From positions 62,001-126,000 of the forward strand of contig NZ_JBHKFI010000008.1 in the NCBI RefSeq assembly GCF_042263505.1: a stretch of DNA of 64,000 nucleotides, read 5' to 3'. The position numbers and the translations under genes were made by a program. Below are positions 61,219 to 64,000 of the stretch, in pieces (positions within the stretch are counted from its first letter, which is position 1; each line of letters opens with the position of its first letter). The DNA comes from Bacillus_BE sp042263505 (GTDB taxonomy: Bacteria; Bacillota; Bacilli; Bacillales; Cytobacillaceae). Below the pieces are notes generated by a model that did no database searches, had not been told where the DNA came from, and was given only the letters and a program-made list of their open reading frames with translations.

Positions 61219-63003
61219 ATGGCAAACACAACTGAAAATATTATTAAAGGCGGAAGCTTTTTAATTGAAGATGTAACGTATAATCAAGTATTTACTCCAG
61301 AGGATTTTACAGATGAACATAAAATGATTGCGAAAACATCTGAGGATTTTGTCGTAAATGAAGTATTACCTGAAGTTCCATATTTAGAAAAACATGAATT
61401 TGATCGCTCTGTTAAATTATTAAAATCTGCTGGTGAATTAGGCCTTTTAGGAGCGGATATTCCAGAAGAGTATGGTGGTCTTTCATTAGATAAAATTAGC
61501 TCAGCTTTGATTGCTGAAAAAATGTCAATTGCAGGTGGCTTTGGTATCACGCATGGTGCCCATGTAGGAATTGGTTCACTGCCAATCGTGTTATTTGGCA
61601 ATGAAGAACAAAAGCAAAAGTATCTTCCGTTACTTGCGACTGGTGAAAAAATTGCAGCTTATGCCTTAACAGAGCCAAGTTCAGGTTCCGATGCACTTGG
61701 AGCTAAAACGGTTGCTAAGCTTAATGAAGCAGGAACGCATTATGTATTAAACGGGGAAAAACAATGGATTACAAACTCTGGTTTTGCCGATGTATTTGTA
61801 GTCTATGCCAAAATTGATGGTGACAAATTCTCTGCTTTTATCGTGGAAAGAGCATTCCCCGGAGTATCAACAGGTGCTGAAGAAAATAAAATGGGAATCA
61901 AGAGCTCATCTACTCGTACATTGATTCTTCAGGATGCTGAGGTACCAGTGGAAAATCTTTTAGGAGAAGTTGGGCGCGGACATGTCATTGCTTTTAACAT
62001 TTTAAATATTGGTCGTTATAAATTAGGGGTAGGTGCTCTAGGTGGAGCGAAACATGCAATGGAAATTACGGTTCCATATACAAATCAGCGTCAACAATTC
62101 AAAACACCTATATCTTCGTTTAATTTAACAAAAGAAAAGCTCGCAACTATGGCCTCTAACATATATGCAGCTGAAAGTTCTATTTATCGGACCGTTGGAT
62201 TATTTGAAGATCGGATGAGCAAGCTTTCTGAAGATGAAGCAAAAACGGGTAAAGCAGTTGCAGCTTCCATCGCTGAATATGCAATTGAATGTTCATTAGG
62301 AAAATTCTTTAACACAGAAGTGCTTGATTATGTTGTCGATGAAGGCGTCCAATTACACGGAGGCTATGGTTTCATGGAAGAATACGAGATTGCCAGAGCT
62401 TATCGTGATTCTCGTATTAATCGAATCTTTGAAGGAACGAATGAAATTAATCGTTTACTTGTACTTGGCACTTACTTAAAGAAAGCCCTTAAGGGTGAGC
62501 TTCCATTATTCCAAAAGGCACAAGAGCTACAAGCAGAAATTTTGACACTTATGCCTGAAGAGCCAGGTGAAGAACCATTGGCTGCACAAAAATATTTAGT
62601 GAAAAACGCGAAGAAAATCGCTTTATTAGCAGCAGGCTTAGCGGCACAAAAATATGGCAAGGAAATCGATCAGGAACAGGAAATTTTTGTTAATATTTCG
62701 GATATTGTTGCGAATGTTTACGCAATGGAATCTGCCGTTCTTCGTACGGAAAAGGCCATTGCAAAAGAAGGAATTGAAAAGAGTCATCAAAAACTTCTTT
62801 ACACAGAAATTTTCTGTCAAGAAGCATTTAATAAAATTGAATTAGACGCAAAAGAAACATTGGTTGCAGCAGAAAGTGGAGATACATTACGTATGATGAT
62901 TTCTGTTTTACGTAAATTAACTCGCCACACTCCAATCAATGTCATTGCGAAAAAACGGGAAGCTGCGTTGAAGATCATTGATGTAGAACGTTATGTCCTT
63001 TAA
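61219..63003 (+). CDS. fadE: Acyl-CoA dehydrogenase
   Basis: This 594-residue FAD enzyme starts beta-oxidation by forming trans-2-enoyl-CoA. It contains YALTEPSSGSDALGAKT, WITNSGFADVFVVYAK, MGIKSSSTRTLILQ, LHGGYGFMEEYEIARAYRDSR (shown in part) and FEGTNEINRLL. It is about 200 residues longer than typical acyl-CoA dehydrogenases, as YusJ/FadE of Bacillus. GGAGGAAAA precedes the ATG. It ends the fadN-fadA-fadE operon. Confidence 0.92.
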   Translation: MANTTENIIKGGSFLIEDVTYNQVFTPEDFTDEHKMIAKTSEDFVVNEVLPEVPYLEKHEFDRSVKLLKSAGELGLLGADIPEEYGGLSLDKISSALIAEKMSIAGGFGITHGAHVGIGSLPIVLFGNEEQKQKYLPLLATGEKIAAYALTEPSSGSDALGAKTVAKLNEAGTHYVLNGEKQWITNSGFADVFVVYAKIDGDKFSAFIVERAFPGVSTGAEENKMGIKSSSTRTLILQDAEVPVENLLGEVGRGHVIAFNILNIGRYKLGVGALGGAKHAMEITVPYTNQRQQFKTPISSFNLTKEKLATMASNIYAAESSIYRTVGLFEDRMSKLSEDEAKTGKAVAASIAEYAIECSLGKFFNTEVLDYVVDEGVQLHGGYGFMEEYEIARAYRDSRINRIFEGTNEINRLLVLGTYLKKALKGELPLFQKAQELQAEILTLMPEEPGEEPLAAQKYLVKNAKKIALLAAGLAAQKYGKEIDQEQEIFVNISDIVANVYAMESAVLRTEKAIAKEGIEKSHQKLLYTEIFCQEAFNKIELDAKETLVAAESGDTLRMMISVLRKLTRHTPINVIAKKREAALKIIDVERYVL

Positions 63004-63011
63004 GAAACAAG

Positions 63012-63053
63012 AAACTCTCTATGTCGGCAAACTGCTGGCATAGAGAGTTTTTT
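63012..63053 (+). terminator. Terminator after fadE
   Basis: AAACTCTCTATG pairs with CATAGAGAGTTT around a short loop, followed by TTTTT. Confidence 0.9.
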
Positions 63054-63282
63054 CATGGGGAGAAGTTTTAAGTTTAATATTAGATGCTGAGAGATTCTTG
63101 AAGATCATTATCGCAATAATAAACTTATTTCCTTTCCAATCCCAATCATAAAGAAACAACTTTCAATGACTTTGCATACGTTCTCAAAACTCAGTATTAG
63201 GATTGAAAGTTAAATTATGTTATGATTCAATTGATTGTAATTGTTGTGAAATGGAAATAATGATTGAAGGATGGTGATAAGT

Positions 63283-63642
63283 ATGTCTTTAAGCTTTTAT
63301 TGGTATCCAAAATGCGGAACTTGTCGAAAAGCAAAAAAGTGGCTTGATGAGCATCAACTATCATATGAAGAAATAAATATTGTAGAAGATCCACCATCAC
63401 GCTCAAAAATAGAGGAAATATTTAAAAATAGTGGTCTAGACATAAAGAAATTGTTTAATACAAGTGGGCAAAAATATCGCTCTCTAGGAGTAAAGGATAT
63501 CATTCCGACAGCGTCTGAAGATGAATTGCTCGACTTATTGGCATCAGATGGGATGTTAATGAAACGTCCAATTGTCACAGAAGGTGAGAATGTAACGGTT
63601 GGATTTAAAGAGGAAGAATTCGAACATACTTGGCACAAATAG
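63283..63642 (+). CDS. ArsC/Spx-family protein (YusI)
   Basis: This 119-residue thioredoxin-fold protein has the CGTC redox motif (YPKCGTCRKAKKW, residues 8-20) and SGLDIKKLFNTSGQKYRSLG, of the ArsC/Spx/YffB group. In B. subtilis yusI sits between fadE and gcvH as here. The ATG at 63283 follows GGTGAT; the ATG at 63271 is at the site itself. Its function is unknown; a reductase role is a family inference. Confidence 0.87.
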   Translation: MSLSFYWYPKCGTCRKAKKWLDEHQLSYEEINIVEDPPSRSKIEEIFKNSGLDIKKLFNTSGQKYRSLGVKDIIPTASEDELLDLLASDGMLMKRPIVTEGENVTVGFKEEEFEHTWHK

Positions 63643-63761
63643 TGAGATTTCTTCCAAGTATGTTCCTAGAAAACAGTCTTGCTTAATCAAAATATTCATG
63701 TCATGATGATGATAGATTGATTATTCAAAAAAGTGATACATAGAAGGTGGAGGGATTTATC

Positions 63762-64000
63762 ATGAGTATTCCTAAGGATTTACGCTATTCTGAAGAACAC
63801 GAATGGGCAAAAGTAGAAGGGGAAAAAATTCGTATTGGGATTACTGACTTTGCTCAATCTGAGTTAGGAGATATTGTATTTGTAGAATTACCAGAAATTG
63901 GTGATGAATTAACAGTAAATGAGCCATTCGGAAGTGTGGAATCAGTAAAGACCGTTTCCGAATTATATGCACCTATTAGTGGTAAAGTTGTTGAAATTAA
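63762..64000 (+). CDS. gcvH: Glycine cleavage system H protein (truncated by window end)
   Basis: The first 79 codons are in the window. The sequence begins MSIPKDLRYSEEHEWAKVEG and includes FAQSELGDIVFVELPEIGDE and the lipoylation site in SVESVKTVSELYAP (Lys after VES-V). H protein carries the aminomethyl group between P, T and L proteins. GGTGGAGGG precedes the ATG. It continues past the window. Confidence 0.93.
   Translation, partial: MSIPKDLRYSEEHEWAKVEGEKIRIGITDFAQSELGDIVFVELPEIGDELTVNEPFGSVESVKTVSELYAPISGKVVEI

Overview
The window comes from a low-GC, spore-forming Firmicute, most likely a Bacillaceae member outside the B. subtilis core group. Evidence: AAGGAGG-type ribosome binding sites, sigma-A promoters, Fur and FadR operators of Bacillus type, a comQXPA pheromone locus, Bce-type antibiotic modules, yisL, yuzL and tcyABC homologues, and the gene order proline dehydrogenase (fadM) - yuzL - fadN - fadA - fadE - yusI - gcvH known from B. 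subtilis. No plasmid, prophage or insertion-sequence genes are seen. The species cannot be named from this sequence.

Region 1 (0-21 kb) is an envelope-stress and peptide-antibiotic defence island. Bce-type module 1 (regulator, kinase, ATPase, permease; 1059-5486) and module 2 (divergent kinase/regulator and ATPase/permease; 8583-13197) each carry a BceR-like operator in front of the transporter. A SunI/YnzG-like protein (13249-13623) follows, then a VanRS/BcrAB-like module (13700-17102) and an SGNH hydrolase operon with another ABC exporter (17594-20275). Between modules 1 and 2 lie a DedA protein, a papain-like hydrolase, a PadR-controlled operon of membrane proteins built from a repeated two-helix unit, and a remnant of an RND efflux pump.

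Region 2 (20-29.5 kb) is signalling: an orphan PAS-domain kinase of sporulation type, a complete comQXPA quorum-sensing locus including the short comX gene (23014-23178), and an operon of a secreted protein plus kinase plus regulator.

Region 3 (29.5-50.7 kb) is mixed housekeeping: yisL and aroD between two nearly identical copies of a structured ~325-bp repeat, a secreted M3 peptidase, an amino-acid antiporter, a glycine riboswitch ahead of an ACT/UPF0210 operon, a ferritin-like protein, tRNA-Lys(CTT), cystine uptake (tcyABC), a MarR/MMPL efflux operon, a benzil-reductase-like SDR, a YtkA-like lipoprotein, a GalT-like protein and RodA. At 45.59-46.00 kb there is a regular array of about 20 copies of a TTTATTCGCGA motif at ~20-bp period.

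Region 4 (50.7-64 kb) holds a Fur-controlled siderophore uptake operon with an FhuF-like reductase, then the fatty-acid beta-oxidation genes with a perfect FadR-type operator, an ArsC/Spx-like protein and the start of gcvH.

The most unusual items are the TTCGCGA array, the dispersed structured repeat (five full or partial copies, one with a covarying base pair), the possible ComA feedback and comX/comP terminator, and the riboswitch-controlled ACT/UPF0210 pair.
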